DNA of 64,000 nucleotides from Calycina herbarum. Its lineage: Eukaryota > Ascomycota > Leotiomycetes > Helotiales > Pezizellaceae. The stretch covers positions 1 to 64,000 of the forward strand of contig LLEY01000162.1 in assembly GCA_001414485.1 (NCBI GenBank). Reading direction: 5' to 3'. The notes beneath the pieces were generated by a model, which was not told where the DNA came from, did not search any database, and saw only the letters and a program-made list of their open reading frames with translations. Positions 37,217 to 49,881 of the stretch are shown here, piece by piece. Both the position numbers and the translations under genes were made by a program. Every line of letters starts with the position of its first letter. Positions within the stretch are counted from its first letter, which is position 1.

Positions 37217-38979
37217 TTAGAACCGATAACTCCTCTCCTTCTTCTCCCCCCGTCTCTCGTCATCTTTCTTTTGTCGTTTTCGGCTTTCTTGCGCGATCAT
37301 ATCAGTCAAATCCTCGTCGAAAGCCCAGGTGCCCTTCTCCTCTTTCTTCTTTGCTTCGAATCTTCGTCTAACCTCTTCCTTGCTAATACCATCCTCGTTT
37401 TGCAAAGAGTCTGGGTCTAGCGCCACATCCACATCTCCAGGCTTCTTGCGCTTTCGAGTTTCATCATCTTGACCCAGGACCGGCAGGTGTGCATTTGGCG
37501 CAGCACCACGGACATCATAAGCTCGCTCGCCACCAAAGAAACCCTCTGCACGGATTTGGCGCTCGGGAATAACGGTATAGGCTGATCTGGGTTGAGTCGA
37601 CTCTTCCGTCTCCGTACCTCTCTTTTGTTTTCGGAGGTCGAAATCGCCACCAACACTCATATCACCTGGGTACTCGGATGGAACAGTCGAGTTCAATCCA
37701 CCAGGTGTCTCGAGGCCACTTGGTGTTTGTAATCCTGTGCCGACGTCTTCCTCGTCCTCTTCCTCTTCTTCATCCTCGTCACTGTCTTCCTCTTCGGATT
37801 CTTCCTCTGGTGCTTGAAGTTCACCCCATAGAGTCTTCTCCACAGGCTCACCCAATTGATTGTTAACTTGAGGTTGGAGAACACCGAAAATATCTCCACC
37901 GAAGAGGGGTCGATTGAATTCATCAACGGGGGGTTTTCCATATCCACCGGGATGGAAACCCCAAGCCCCGCCTGGAGGTGGAGGCGCATTTAGCCCAGGA
38001 ACTTTGAGTGAAGGATATGAGGGCGGGGGGCCGAATCGTTGTTGATTGATCAACCATGGTGGCGGTGCTCCAGGTGGAATGTTGAGGGCTTCCTTCAACT
38101 CATCGCTGAGCTCTCCGGGTCGCAAATGCTTCAAATTGGTCTCGTATTCTTTGCCCTCGTAGTAAACCTCGCCGAAACGTGTTAGCTCTGGTTTTGTCTG
38201 AAATCTGAAGAAGGCTTCATATAACTTCTGATAATCGATATCCAATTTTCCCATTTTTGGTTGGACCCTTTCCCGTTGCTTTTGCTTCAAACTTGCTTGA
38301 TCCTGTTTCTCCAAGACGGCGTCGCGCATTTCTGCGATTCCAGTCTCTTGAATGAACTTCGGGAGTGCGAAAGGCGGCTTCTCTACACCACGCTTCGAGG
38401 ATAGGTATTCGCGCTTTAGGGACCAATGATTTGGTACTGGGACGACATTTCGGTAGGATTTGATATGAACCAGCAGTCGGGGATCCGAGGCAGAGGTATC
38501 TGTCCAATCAACCAGTTCTGGCTTTTGTACAAGGGCCTTCAACTCTGCCACTGACAGCTTATCCCTCTCCTTTCTCTTTCTCTTCGAAAGTTTTGGCTCC
38601 TTATCTACCTCCTCATCCTCGTCGGGTATCTCGTCGTCGTCGTTCCAAAGGACCTCTCCCTTATCGGTACTCTTCGGTGCATCGGCTTCCCCGTTTTCTG
38701 CATCATTCGCGCCGAATCTTTCCAAGATCTCCTTGTACATGGCGTAATTCGGATCATCTTCACTAATTTCGACCTCAGCTAGCTCTTCCTTGGTAGGCTC
38801 TGCTTCTGCGGCTGAGCTTTCCTCGTGCGCTGGCTCCGGCTTTACCTCTGGTTCTGGTGTTGCCTGTGAAGCTGTTAGGATAATTGGGTTGATGGTGGAG
38901 AGGAGAAGCTAACCTGTGCCTTCTTCTGCTCCTTCTTCTTTGCGCGCCTCATCTGATTCTTGGTCATTTTTGGCGCCAT
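37217..38979 (-). CDS. CUS1: Splicing factor 3b subunit 2 (SAP145/Cus1)
   Basis: Component of the SF3b part of U2 snRNP, needed for branch-site recognition in the spliceosome. Exons are 38979-38914 and 38863-37217. The 50-nt intron (GTTAGC...TTCACAG) gives 570 aa. Exon 1 encodes MAPKMTKNQMRRAKKKEQKK, the usual basic start of this family. The DUF382 region carries VPVPNHWSLKREYLSSKRG, EKPPFALPKFIQETGI and PKMGKLDIDYQKLYEAFF. The PSP domain follows with YYEGKEYETNLKHLRPGEL, then PPPWLINQQRFGPPPSYP, IPGLNAPPPPGG and WGFHPGGYGKPPVD. A long acidic Glu/Asp tract follows (about residue 380), then a conserved C-terminal part ending in a basic stretch. Length is typical for fungi. Confidence 0.95.
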
Positions 38980-40407
38980 CTTGACTGCAGAGGGCGTAGA
39001 GCCCTGGGTAGCCGCGCAGTGATTCGGCTTTGATTCGAGATGAGACGTCCTTGATGCGCCAAAGAAGATGGAGTGGAGGGGAGCGATGTTTTCCTGGGTA
39101 GTTGCACAAGGCTGGATTGCTTGAGAGAACGTGAACTTTAGCGTGACGGTGACGGAAATATGTTATTCCGTGTCTTGGCATTTTTACCTCTTCCTCACCT
39201 TCCAGCTCATCAACACCATGAAACTGGAACTGGACATGTACTGTTCTATTCCAACGCCTCATTCTGCTTCACCTCGTTCTGTCCTTTCGATCCTCAGTTT
39301 ATATTTCATTCATATGCCACTAGGAGTTCTGGAAGGCGGAACAGGTCAAGTGCCCTCTTAACTGTTACCAAAACTCGGAATCCATTCAATTATCCCAAAA
39401 GCCTTGAACAACCAGTTTTATGTTACCTTTACTTTCCCAGAAGAATTGGGACAATTGGAGAATGGCAAGTGCCTGGAGACTGAATTCCTGCATTCCTTTG
39501 TGTGTGTTGAAATTGCTTGCAGATATCAAAGCCTTCGTTCGTCCAACACATCCATCCCCAATCATCCTTAAAACCATTGGCGATGAGCTGTTCCACAAGC
39601 TGGCTCAATCCTTCAAGTCCCATTTATATACAACCCTTTTTCTCTCCCAGTACGCATTCTACAACTTCCTGCAGAAGTACGTATCACCCCTAGAGTTCAC
39701 TTCTATATTCAAACTGCGGCGTTTAAATCTCGCGCTTGATACGAGTATACAGGGTATTCTTCGTGGAATAGAGGTTGAAACTTTGGAGGGGTAGACCTTG
39801 TATAAGGAATTTCTTCTTCTTCGGAGTTGCCGCCAGATTGTTAATTCTTCTTTTTTTATCATTGCTGCAAAGCAAGCAGAGTACAACGAGAGTCCCGTAT
39901 ACTACTGTCCTAGTTCTGAGTTAGAATTTGGAATGGATGTAGATATCACCGTGGTTGAAACTCCGTGTTCTGTTCCCAATATTTTGTGTCTTGGCAGCTT
40001 ACTTTGCATACTCGGTGTAGTTGGTTGTGAGATTTTGCTTCTAAGTTCTTATGGCCGCTTGTTTGTAATACATATCCACAGATGCAATTTGTGGTACTGT
40101 TTTCCTCCAATGTATATATTAAATGGTCTTATCACGCATGAGTATCATGACCGAAAATAGGCACTCAACAGCTTTGAATTTGCACTTGTTCTTAGAGCAT
40201 GATTTCAAATCTTCAAAGTTGACCGCTACCAGCCTGCAACCCAAAGTATTGGATATGGCGTGGAGGCCCTGTCGAACAACCTTGTTTCCATGCAGCTTAC
40301 CCCGCCTAGATGGTTCCCGCCTAACTGGTACACAACATGCGAGATTCTTAAAGGTTCTTTGAATCCCTTGCTTATTCTCAAACTTCTAAATATTATTAGC
40401 CTCGAAT
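38980..40407. other. Intergenic, no gene seen
   Basis: It holds the SF3b subunit 2 promoter and the upstream flank of the oxidoreductase gene. Plus frames up to 124 codons (39420-39794) show no recognisable domain, and I do not support them. Confidence 0.6.
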
Positions 40408-42774
40408 ATGAAGTCTTCTTGTTTATTTATAACTTTGCTCCTTGTAGTGTCATCATCCGCGGTGAAAGGATCGTCTTGGATTGGCTTGAGAGAAGTCGTT
40501 GACTCTCAGGCATATGATTGTAAATGTTATGATGGAGACGAATGCTGGCCTCATGTGTCAGAATGGGCTTCTCTTAACCATACCGTTGGAGGGAACCTGG
40601 TTCGAGTCGTCCCCCCTGGTTCAAGCTGCTACAAGGCGCTAAACAGCTTCTCGACCCAAACATTGACCTATGACTCGGCTGCGTGCGAGTCGGCCATCAA
40701 TGGATGGAACTCAACGGCATGGCAGTAAGCTCGGCAACACCCGCGCTTGAGCCTTGGCTAACTGTTCTAGTGGAGACAAAGCTGTCGATCTCAATTGGCC
40801 AACATGGGCAAATAGCACTTGTATTCCTGGGGGAAACAAGCAAAACGAACCCTGCTCACTGGGTTCGTTTTCTGAGTACGCCATTGTGGCAAAGACGAGG
40901 GAACACATCCAAGCAGGTGTCAACTTCGCTCGCACAAAGAACATTCGGTTGGTGATCAGGAATACTGGGCATGATTTCATGGGACGCTCAACCGGCTTCG
41001 GGTCTCTCGCCATCAACACACATAGCTTCAAGAATGTCCATTGGATCAAGGCATACTGGGGTCCTGGAAACTGGACTGGTGGCGCAGTGAAGGTGGGATC
41101 TGGAATCCAAACAGCAGAGTTATACAAACTCGCATATGCATAGAAGATGGTAGTAGTTGGCGGGGAGTGTGAAGTATGAAGTGCGATTCTCTGCTTTTAA
41201 TGTATATTACTTACGTGGGTAAAGACAGTTGGTTTGGCCGGAGGATACATCCGTGGTGGCTGGCATGGCCTACTGGCAGGTTTCTTTGGGATGGGTAAGT
41301 AAAAGTTCTACATGAGATGAGCCCCAAATCAATTAACGCTTTGCAGGAGCTGATCAAGCACTTTCTTTCGATGTTGTATCTGCAGCGGGGGAATTCGTAA
41401 CTGCAAACCCGGGCAATCATCCCGATCTTTATTGGGCTCTTAAGGGCGGTGGACCATCTAGCTTCGGTGTAGTGGTATCGGTAACCATCAAAGCATTTCC
41501 TGACATGCATGTGCGGGTACTATAGACCTTTCCGGTTGAGGAAAACCTGAAGCTATTCTAACTGCAATAGGAACTGTTTTCACAATTCCGTCAACCGACA
41601 TTGAGCTTCATGTAAGTAACATGTTACTTTATTTCTCATGCTTAATTCTTGAATTTCCAGCTTCTCGGTTACTTTTCTCATACAAAAATCCATGCTAATT
41701 TCAGTAGTGGAAGGGCTTCAACAGCTTCCACAACTATGCCAATAACTTCACCGAACATGCAATGTACGTTTGGTATGGTACACAAGGTGGGTCATTAACT
41801 GTACAACCCGCCTTAGGGCCGAATATGACTGCTGCTCGTAAGGAACCTTTCACTTTATTTCTCTCTCTCATATTTTACCAACCAAGAAGAAAGCAAATCC
41901 TTCGGGGGCATCTCGTCTCTCCTAACGGTGAAGACGTAAAGTAACATGTCGGCAGAACTAGACGTGGTATGCATACTTCCTTCCTGTGTACCGTCAATCA
42001 TGCACGTGGTATTGATTCCTCGTATAGATCATGAAGCCCCTTTTCGACAAGTTTGACGCAGACAACCTCCCGTACAGTCAATCAACCACCGAGTACCCCT
42101 CATTTCATGAGCTCTACACAGCCCTCTTTGCTCCAGATTACGCTGGTGCTTCGGCTTTTGTTGGAGGAAACTTATACACCAAGACCGACATAGCCACGAA
42201 CGGTGACAACATAACACAGGCAATGCGAGCGGCGGTCAACGCTCCTGGGGGGGGGGCTTTCACCACATTTACTGGCCTAGGAGGTCATATCGTAAATCTC
42301 GGACACACGGTACCGGTGAGCGATACAGCGATTCATCCAGCATGGAGAGAAGCGGCAGATTCAACCGTGATCGCTGCAGGAATCCCTGGCAACGCTAGCG
42401 TGGCGCAGTTTGCTACTGCGGAAAAAAGATTAACAAACGTGATCCAAACTGCTCTAATAAGTGCATCGAAGGATGGAGCTGTATATGTGAATGAAGTAAG
42501 TTTTATCGATTTTCAATTTAAATTTCCCCGCCATTTTCTCGCGTCCACATTCGCTTCCTCATCTCCACAGCCCCCTTTTGAATCTCGCTAATCGGAAACT
42601 TAGGCCGATGTCAACGACCCCAATTGGCAGAACGCTTTCTGGGGATCCAACTATTCTCGGCTGTTGAAAGTTCGTGGAAAGTGGGATCCTAAAGGCGTCT
42701 TTTACGCCAAAGCCACTCCCGGTACCAAGAAATGGGAGGTTTTGGATAATGGAAAATTGTGTAAGAAAGTTTAA
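40408..42774 (+). pseudogene. Secreted FAD-linked oxidoreductase (BBE-like), apparently disrupted
   Basis: Related to fungal berberine-bridge-enzyme-like oxidases such as isoamyl alcohol oxidase. The signal peptide MKSSCLFITLLLVVSSSAVKG is followed by a mature region with glycosylation sites. Exon 1 is 40408-40724, exon 2 starts at 40771. The FAD-binding core is clear: VIRNTGHDFMGRST, then VVVGGEC, TVGLAGGYIRGG, FFGMGADQALSFDVV, DLYWALKGGGPSSFGVVVS. The C-terminal part reads DPNWQNAFWGSNYSRLL, VRGKWDPKGVFYAK, and KKWEVL up to TAA at 42774. An in-frame TAG at 41141-41143 sits just before KMVVVGGEC and no intron I can find removes it. The stretch 41515-41620 also fails to join cleanly. Either the gene is dead, the assembly has an error, or splicing is unusual. 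The TAG fits one C-to-T change from CAG. Confidence 0.8.
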
Positions 42775-45674
42775 TTTGTTTGGGGCTTGGACTGCTGCAC
42801 ACTTGAACTGGATGAGAAGGGACTTCCCAAGACTCAGTTCGAGGTCTTTCAGTAGGATGAACTTTTGATGCATCTGAATCAATGCTTGTTGGTTCGGTAG
42901 GACGTTTGGGCGAAGCACAAGTCGAGGCAAGAAATTACGATGATTCTTAAGAATCGGTTAAGTTATCGGGACGCGGTGCATCTTTTTTATCGTCTCGCCG
43001 CACAAAGTATCATCATATAACGTTTCAGGTATCCGAAAAATGCATTATGGGATAGGGTTTAGTCTACGCACTGGCTTCTTTAACTCGGTTCCAATTCACA
43101 GCCACCCGAGGGACAAAAGATTGGCAGTAAGCTCTTATCACCACCACTCATTACCACTCAATGGCACTCATCAGCACTAGTAATTTCATCTTCATTTGGA
43201 AATAAACCTTTGTACCTTGAAATACGACAGGATCTCCACCTGCCTCTGCCGTCGATCCCGGTGATCCCTCCGCTGCGTATTCAGTTTGCCTTTCAGACCC
43301 AAGACCGTATCTTATCCAATTGACACCATTACAACAAATTTGGATTCCCGTATTCTAATATCAATGTCAACCTTACTCCCTATTTAATATTTCCGATATT
43401 CATCTCTTGCATTCAGTCCCACGCCATGTCCCTGCCAGAATAACTTATAAATACCGCAAACAAGTTTCGACTCGCACGCCTATGAGTGTGTTTCTTCGTA
43501 TCTTCGAGAAATCTGCCTCGCGCTCGAGGTACTTGCTTCTCGGGGTTTCTTGCAATACGTTGCAACCCATTTTATCTGAGTTCTCGCTTACACCCCCACC
43601 ACCCCAACTCTTCACCTCGTGTGCAGTCCTTACAGCGTATTCCTCCCCTGTCGCAAACCCCAAATATGCACCTCATAAGGCCACACCCACTGTGACCCAA
43701 AAGCTTGGTGGGCATTAACCTCAAGATCCCTACCCATCTATCTCAACACCAAATGTTTCGGATCCACCAATTCCCGCTTGAAAACCAACTCTAACCCCAA
43801 TGAAGACAGCAAGGTAAAAGGGTGTAGCTTATAAATATGATTATCCAACTATTTTTCTGGTGATTGTTGCCAGGTTTGGCACCTCCCGCACCTGGCATCT
43901 GTATGCCACGCCAATTGAGATCACACAGCATGGCTAGGTGCCTGGGTAACATCGCATTGAATCACTGCAACACAACCCCACCACTCACAGCACTGGAACA
44001 ACTAGAACGAGCATATTTGCCAGAATGGATGCTACCACATATACTACCTACCTACCTACCTACCTACTTCGTTACCGATAACTTAAAACAAACACCCACC
44101 AGGACAAAAGTGTCCAAGGTGGTGTGCATACACACAAAAATCTTTGCCGTGCCATAATAAGTAGTCGGTCCAATTCAGAAATAGAGACATGACATCCCAG
44201 CTTACAAACACGCGATCTGATGCGACTAATATTACTAAAAATCGAGAGCAAAATAGACGATGGAGAAAATCTATTGATAAAGAAGAAATAGGGGGTATCA
44301 AACCAACATCCAACCAACAGAAACCTGCGGAAATAAAACGGTCCAAAATACTGTTGCCTACAGCCCCTAACCCCACACCCCTGCATCACCAAACTCCTAA
44401 TAATCCTTCAGATCACCAGAAGGACCACCCTAATTCCCCGCACCCAATCTTTAATCATCCTTCCATCCAAAAAGGAAATCCATACGTACGTAAGGAAAAA
44501 GCCCACAAGCCCAAAAATACAAAAAGAGACAAGAAATGATTCCTAAAAACCAAGGTTCCGCGCTTAAAGAACATCCACATGAAAAACATGCCGTATACTA
44601 ACCAACCAATCCACAGACATCCGCGTTTAGATATTCCTTCCATCATGCGTCAACCTGAGGGCTTGTCGTCCATTGACGCAAAAAAGGAAACCTGAGCGTT
44701 TATCACGAAAAGCTTCAAACAAAAGAAAACGTAAATACAATTTTCTGGCAGCCTCATAGACACGTCATTTTCCCATCATCATTTCAGCGCTGTGCAAACA
44801 CCCCCATGTAGGGCTGAGTGCCGATGATCCAAGAAACTACGTGCAGCACAAGGTCTGATGTAAGCGCAGAAGGATACTCGTATTCTAGGGCCAGTTGGAT
44901 ATGGAGGTCGGAAGTGGTGATTCGGTCTCTTTTGTTCGAGGCTCGTGTTGCGCATGTATTGTGCGAAGGTATTGTTACAGTGTAGCAAGGAAAATGCTTG
45001 ATGTTTTCTCGAAATAGGAAAATGAAAGGCCCGAATGAAATTTGGGAATGTGTTCGTATTGTAATTGAATCCGTGTATTTCTTGTGTGTTTGTGTAAGGT
45101 ATTTGTACGTATCTTGAAAATTGTGATTATTTCGTGTCATTGCTTGTGTCATTGACTGTAAGATTTTGGTCAGTCGTGCCTACAAGTTGAAAGAGTTTAC
45201 TCGCTTGGAGTTGAGAGCGATCGAAGATTTTTGGAATCATCTTACAGTGAGATGCGTATACCCCAAAGGAATACTCTGGGTAACGTCGATGTTGTATCGT
45301 CGTTGCGATTTGTGTTGGTTCTAGAAAAGTGAAATATGAGGTCCTCCAAACCCCATAAATAGTAGTACTAGATCAATCGTTAGTCCATAAAAGCGAAAGC
45401 CTGAAATTCAGAAATGTGAACTTACCAGAAATAATTGTATAATGCATCCCATTACAAAACGCCAAATCCAGACTCCATGCTCGTGACATTTCCTCATTAT
45501 TCATACCCAAAACTATCCCCATTGAACACCCGCTTTGTTCTGTTCCTCCTTAATTATTACAAAATTCCAAGCAACTCTCGGGTGAAGACTCTCAACACCC
45601 TCTTCAAACAAAGCTCTAGTAAGAGCTATATGAGCCTCTTGGCTCATGGTGACGGTTGTCCCATGAAGTATACT
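42775..45674. other. Intergenic, no gene seen
   Basis: 2.9 kb with only short frames. A TACC/CTAC tetramer microsatellite lies near 44044-44066. The right end is the 3' flank of the bZIP gene. Confidence 0.6.
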
Positions 45675-46387
45675 TCAAAGTTGCATCAGGGGGTGGTCTT
45701 CTTTAGGGGGCAATTCGGCAAGGGAACATACATTTTTGGATTCATGAGAAGAGGTGTGTGAGGAATAAGGATGTACACTAGCCGGAAGCGTCTGTGGTGT
45801 AGTACTCCAAGTACTTGGTGTCGATTGGGCAGCTGTGGTATATGTCTGTGGTGTGCTTTGAATTCTATAAGGGAGTGGGCTAGCATGGCTTCCATCATAA
45901 ATAAAGTCATTGTACTCAGAGCTCCCAGCATATTCGTCGCTGTATTCCGAAGGAAGTGGGCTCGCCACTAGGTGCAAAGTCAGATGGTTGTTCTAGGAAA
46001 AATACAAGTAAAAGTGCTAGAGAGAAAAGACTTACTTATCGACCCGTTGTTTTCTTCGTAAGGAAGTGTTGAGGGTACGAGTGTTGGAGGACTGCACTGA
46101 ATCGTGACGTTGTGAGAAACTGAACCGCGCTGGCTGCTCCCGCCAGTATTTCCCGCCTTGCAACGACATGTCTTTTGAAGAACTTCGACCTGTGCTTCTA
46201 GCTCTTGGATTCGTCGAGTAGCGTATTCCTTGGTTTGTTCGAGTTCTTGTAGTCGTTGCTGGTTCTTGATCTTCTCTTCTCTCTTGGTGGCTCTGTCTCT
46301 TTCCCTTTTCCTTTGTCGCTGTGCTTCAGTGAGAACTCTTGGTCCATTAACTCCATTCCATGGTCCTGGTGTACGCGAAGGAGACAT
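45675..46387 (-). CDS. bZIP transcription factor
   Basis: Small nuclear DNA-binding protein. Exons are 46387-46036 and 45967-45675. The 68-nt intron (GTAAGT...CACCTAG) gives 645 nt and 214 aa. I start at 46387 (MSPSRTPGPWNG, context ACAATG), not at the in-frame 46540 ATG. A TATA-like TATATA sits at about 46514-46523 on this strand, so 46540 would lie upstream of the transcript. The basic region is QRQRKRERDRATKREEKIKN, followed by leucine-zipper heptads (LQELEQT, then IQELEAQVEVLQ). A short CRCKAG follows. The tail is Ser/Pro/Thr/Tyr-rich (YAGSSEYNDFIYDG). An alternative acceptor 29 nt upstream of the chosen one would give a much shorter tail. The target genes are unknown. Confidence 0.82.
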
Positions 46388-49193
46388 TGTAGTAACGTGT
46401 GTTTGTGATTGTTGATGATCTGATTGTTGAATAATAGTGTTGGTAATGTTGAGTGAGTAGCGAGAGGTTGGATAGTAGATGTGCAGTTGGGTAAAATTTC
46501 CGTCTATCTTCCGAGGTATATATTCTGATCGACGGGACATGCAGGCTTAAGGATCATCCTGTACTTCCCCAATTTTCCACAAGAGAGCCTTACCATGGAG
46601 CAATGAGCAACAAGCCGCGTTCTCGCCGCCTCCCTCCCACGACAGGCAAGCGTCATCGGCGCTTAGGCAATTACGGGGTCACCCAAAGCCACTCGAAGGC
46701 AGTCAAGCATGCTATTTCTCTAAATGTTACACAGTTGAAAGGCCCTGGAGGTACGGACGTAGAGCAGAGGCTCGGCACGCAGGGGAGGGGGGCAGTTGAC
46801 TTTCAGTCTGACAACCCTCGTTCGTCCTTAAATCGACCGCGGTTCATCCGTTGGACTGGAACCACTTACCTCGTACCACTGGCACTTGCTCGCAATCCCT
46901 GTCGGTAGCAACATCAATCCCATAATCCTCTTGGGGTCCATGATGTTGAAAGTTGGTGTGAAGTTCCATGTTTCGCTGCTTCATGAAGCGACATGCATGT
47001 CCACCGGGGGATGCCCCCCCCCCCTTTTCCGCCACTAGCAGCACCCTCAAAGTTGTGCGTTGCACTAGCAAACGCATCCGTCGTCAATTGCCAGTCTGGT
47101 TTAAGGTCTCCGCAACTACGCCGCACGCTTAATTGAAGAGCGTGTTCTACGCCTCAAATCACCATCCTAATTCAACACCGGTGAACAAACTACCGGAAAA
47201 TACTGCAATCACGGCCTGGAATACGACCTATTAAATCCATGAGGACCGCATATCCAAGTCTCCAAGAACATGCGTCGCTGCACACAACATGTGAGGAGTG
47301 GATCATCTACTTCTCGCTGCACGTACAACTCCATGATTTAAGCACTGCCTCAAGTTATACTCTACTGACTAAGGCTGCTCTTATTCTAAGACGCCCAAGA
47401 GGATTATGACTGACCTTCTCTGAGATTGGATGCAATTCCTCGCCGTCGCTTGACAGTCATCACTTCAGCCAACCGAGTATTAGGCTTCTAATCCAGGTCA
47501 TGAGATAACTTGGACCACGTATCCGTTCAACCGGAAGCTACTCATGCCCTTTGGCGGCGTCAAAAGAGAGCAACGGAGCTTATGTTGGTGGTTCGGGCTT
47601 ATCTCAAATGCGACAGGAGGAGATGAACATGCCAATTAGCCAACCGAAGCCCTACAAGAACCCCGCGTTCGACCGTCTCATGTGGGGGCCAGGAACCAAC
47701 GACGGGACCGAATACCTTCACCCGGCTCGTAAATCGAGTTCGGGAACCGAGACTAACATGAATTGAGTTTTCGGAATCTGCAAGACTTGGAAACCCTGAG
47801 CCGTCTGATTGTATGACATCAACCAAAAACCCCCAATGAAGTTTCAAGGAGCATGCAAATGAAAACATCAGCCACGAACAATCTCCCCTAATACTTCATC
47901 TATCGTCGAACTTCGACTCGCACCCTGAAAAGGATTTTGGCAATTAATTCTGACAGACTTCTGGACAGACCTCGTGCTTTTGATACAACTGCCGTACCCT
48001 CCATTAATATGGAAATATAAACAAAACGGTCGACGGATTGTGCATAAACTGTTCTTTGCTCCAGCTCCCCTCAGGGTCTGAGGTCGCAATCGAAGTTGAC
48101 GGTAACGAGTTCGGCAATCAACTGCCACACGCCCACCTTAAACAGTCGATCCCAACCATTTGAATGGAATCACAAAGCCTTACTTTAATGATGTATGGTA
48201 ACACCGAATAAAGTTAAATCGAAAAGAGACATTGCCGTGCTCGAAAACTCCACGTGTAGGCAATGTGCTGACAAGGGATGACAGACAGACACAATAATTG
48301 AGATGAATCTGAAACATGAAATTGTGCATCATAAGTGGTCTCGCAAGAGCGACCCTATCTGCACAAATTTGGCCTTGCTTCTGCTTTCTCTCATTTGTGC
48401 AACAGTATTACTGGAAAGGGCTCTCGGCCCGGCCCATGTAGGAGGTTAATATAATTAGAGGCTGCGTGCATATATGCAAAGACGGGGTTCATTCTTCTTT
48501 TGGGAGGGTGGGGTAATTACAAAGAAAAACTTCTATTTTGATTCCTGACTCAGTATCCACGATACCGTTTTTGATAGTGAGTAATGTGCTAGTGCAGAGA
48601 ATTAAAATGCTGAATCCTGGCTGATGTGATAAGAGTCTTGAAGAGTGACTGCACTCCGTGAGGCGAAGTGCAGAATGGAATGATCAAACCAGTGTTTGCT
48701 GGCATGCTCGTATTCTGCCATAAAGGGAAGTTTACTCGAACGCGGGGTCGCAGTGAGGCCGGAAAACTTGGCATCAAAAAGAAACAATCGCAAAAGGACC
48801 GAAGATCAAGTGTATCTAAAATCAAAACAGACTTGTAAGAATCAGAGGGTAGTAGTGTTGGGAACCATCACTTGCCGAAGAAACGAGGAAGCTACTTGGC
48901 AAAAACGTGGGAACAAGTGAAGGGGTGGGAGAGTCCTGCATCGCGACAGTCAATTATTTGAGAATAGATGCACGTCAATTAAAACTCAACGTGCCACATG
49001 CCTACAGCATAATCAACCGGAAAAGAGACTGGCCTCCTGCCATATGTACATGTGTCTCCTAATGCCTTCATACAGTACAGTTATCGGTAAACCCACCTCT
49101 CACAAAAGCCGCCCACCATCCATGTGAAAAAACTGTGCCTCCATTGAGACGCCATCAAATGACTCTCCAAGTATTCCACATTCCCCCCCTGAT
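46388..49193. other. Intergenic with unsupported small frames
   Basis: It holds the bZIP promoter at left. A small plus frame at 47551-47766 is listed separately. A 12-base C run occurs near 47016-47028. A short minus-strand frame near 46940-46870 begins MDPKRIMGLMLLPTGI, signal-like but unsupported. No recognisable gene. Confidence 0.5.
47551..47766 (+). CDS. Possible small hypothetical protein
   Basis: A 71-codon frame with protein-like, hydrophilic composition (QPKPYKNPAFDRLMWGPGT) and a Ser/Thr-rich end. No signal peptide, membrane segment or family is recognised, and there is no clear promoter. It may be chance; I list it because it is the only frame in 46.6-49.1 kb whose composition looks coding. 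Confidence 0.18.
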   Translation: MAASKESNGAYVGGSGLSQMRQEEMNMPISQPKPYKNPAFDRLMWGPGTNDGTEYLHPARKSSSGTETNMN

Positions 49194-49881
49194 CTACAAA
49201 GCCAGAGCGACAAGGGCAGCTAATGCAAGCAATCCTGCCAGGCTGCCTCCAATTCTGGCAACCTCATTGGCTCGAGCAGGACCAGTCGGGGTAGACCCAG
49301 TAAGGGAGAGGGTTGCGGAAGAGTTGCTACCAGAACCAGATGGAGTTGTTGGGACTGGTCCTCCAGTTGCAAGTCCGCTTGTTGCAAGTCTGCTCGTGGA
49401 TGGACGGGTATTGTTGACTTTCTTGAAACCCTGGCACATATCGCGGACACATTGATGGTAGGCACATTGAGCATCAGTGGTGCATCGGGACTTGTAGTTG
49501 CCACAGCGAGGCTTCAAGAGGACGTTTGTAGCGTAGCATTCGACTTCATTGGCACATGCACCGACCACTTTGCGATTGCATTCGGCACCGAGAGGGAGAC
49601 CTGTAGCGGTGACCTTGGAGATATACGTGGACTTGATGACGGATGTCACAGGACGAGTGGTGCGAGTGCCAGATGGTCTTGATGAGATCAAAGGCAGCGA
49701 GGAAATTGGCGTGGTGGGTGGTAGAGGCGATGAGACCCGCGCTGGTGAGGAGACAGCCAGTTGCGGAGAGGCCTGGTTGATATATTAGCGAGTCGATTCA
49801 TACTGGACGTCTAGAGAAGCTGTGAAGACATACCATGACAGAGGCAAAGGCAGCCACGAGAACGAGAATTGATGAATGCAT
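49194..49881 (-). CDS. Small secreted GPI-anchored protein with eight cysteines
   Basis: Predicted cell-surface protein of unknown function. Exons are 49881-49834 and 49772-49194. The 61-nt intron (GTATGT...AACCAG) gives 208 aa. Exon 1 encodes almost all of the signal peptide, MHSSILVLVAAFASVM, with likely cleavage just after the splice (ASPQ). A Ser/Pro/Thr-rich linker follows, then a compact domain with eight cysteines: AEC, GAC, VEC, PRC, SRC, AQC, HQC, DMC (about residues 88-135). Another Ser/Thr/Gly-rich stretch leads to a hydrophobic C-terminus (GGSLAGLLALAALVALAL), typical of a GPI-anchor signal. The layout fits fungal wall-linked small secreted proteins. I do not recognise a named family. 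Confidence 0.8.

Noticed and set aside
39420..39794. 124-codon plus-strand frame
   Set aside because: No family resemblance, no splice partners or promoter context.
47520..47600. Possible aldehyde dehydrogenase C-terminal remnant (QPEA near PFGGVK)
   Set aside because: Needs a 7-nt indel between QPEA and PFGGVK, and nothing ALDH-like follows; a chance match is likelier.
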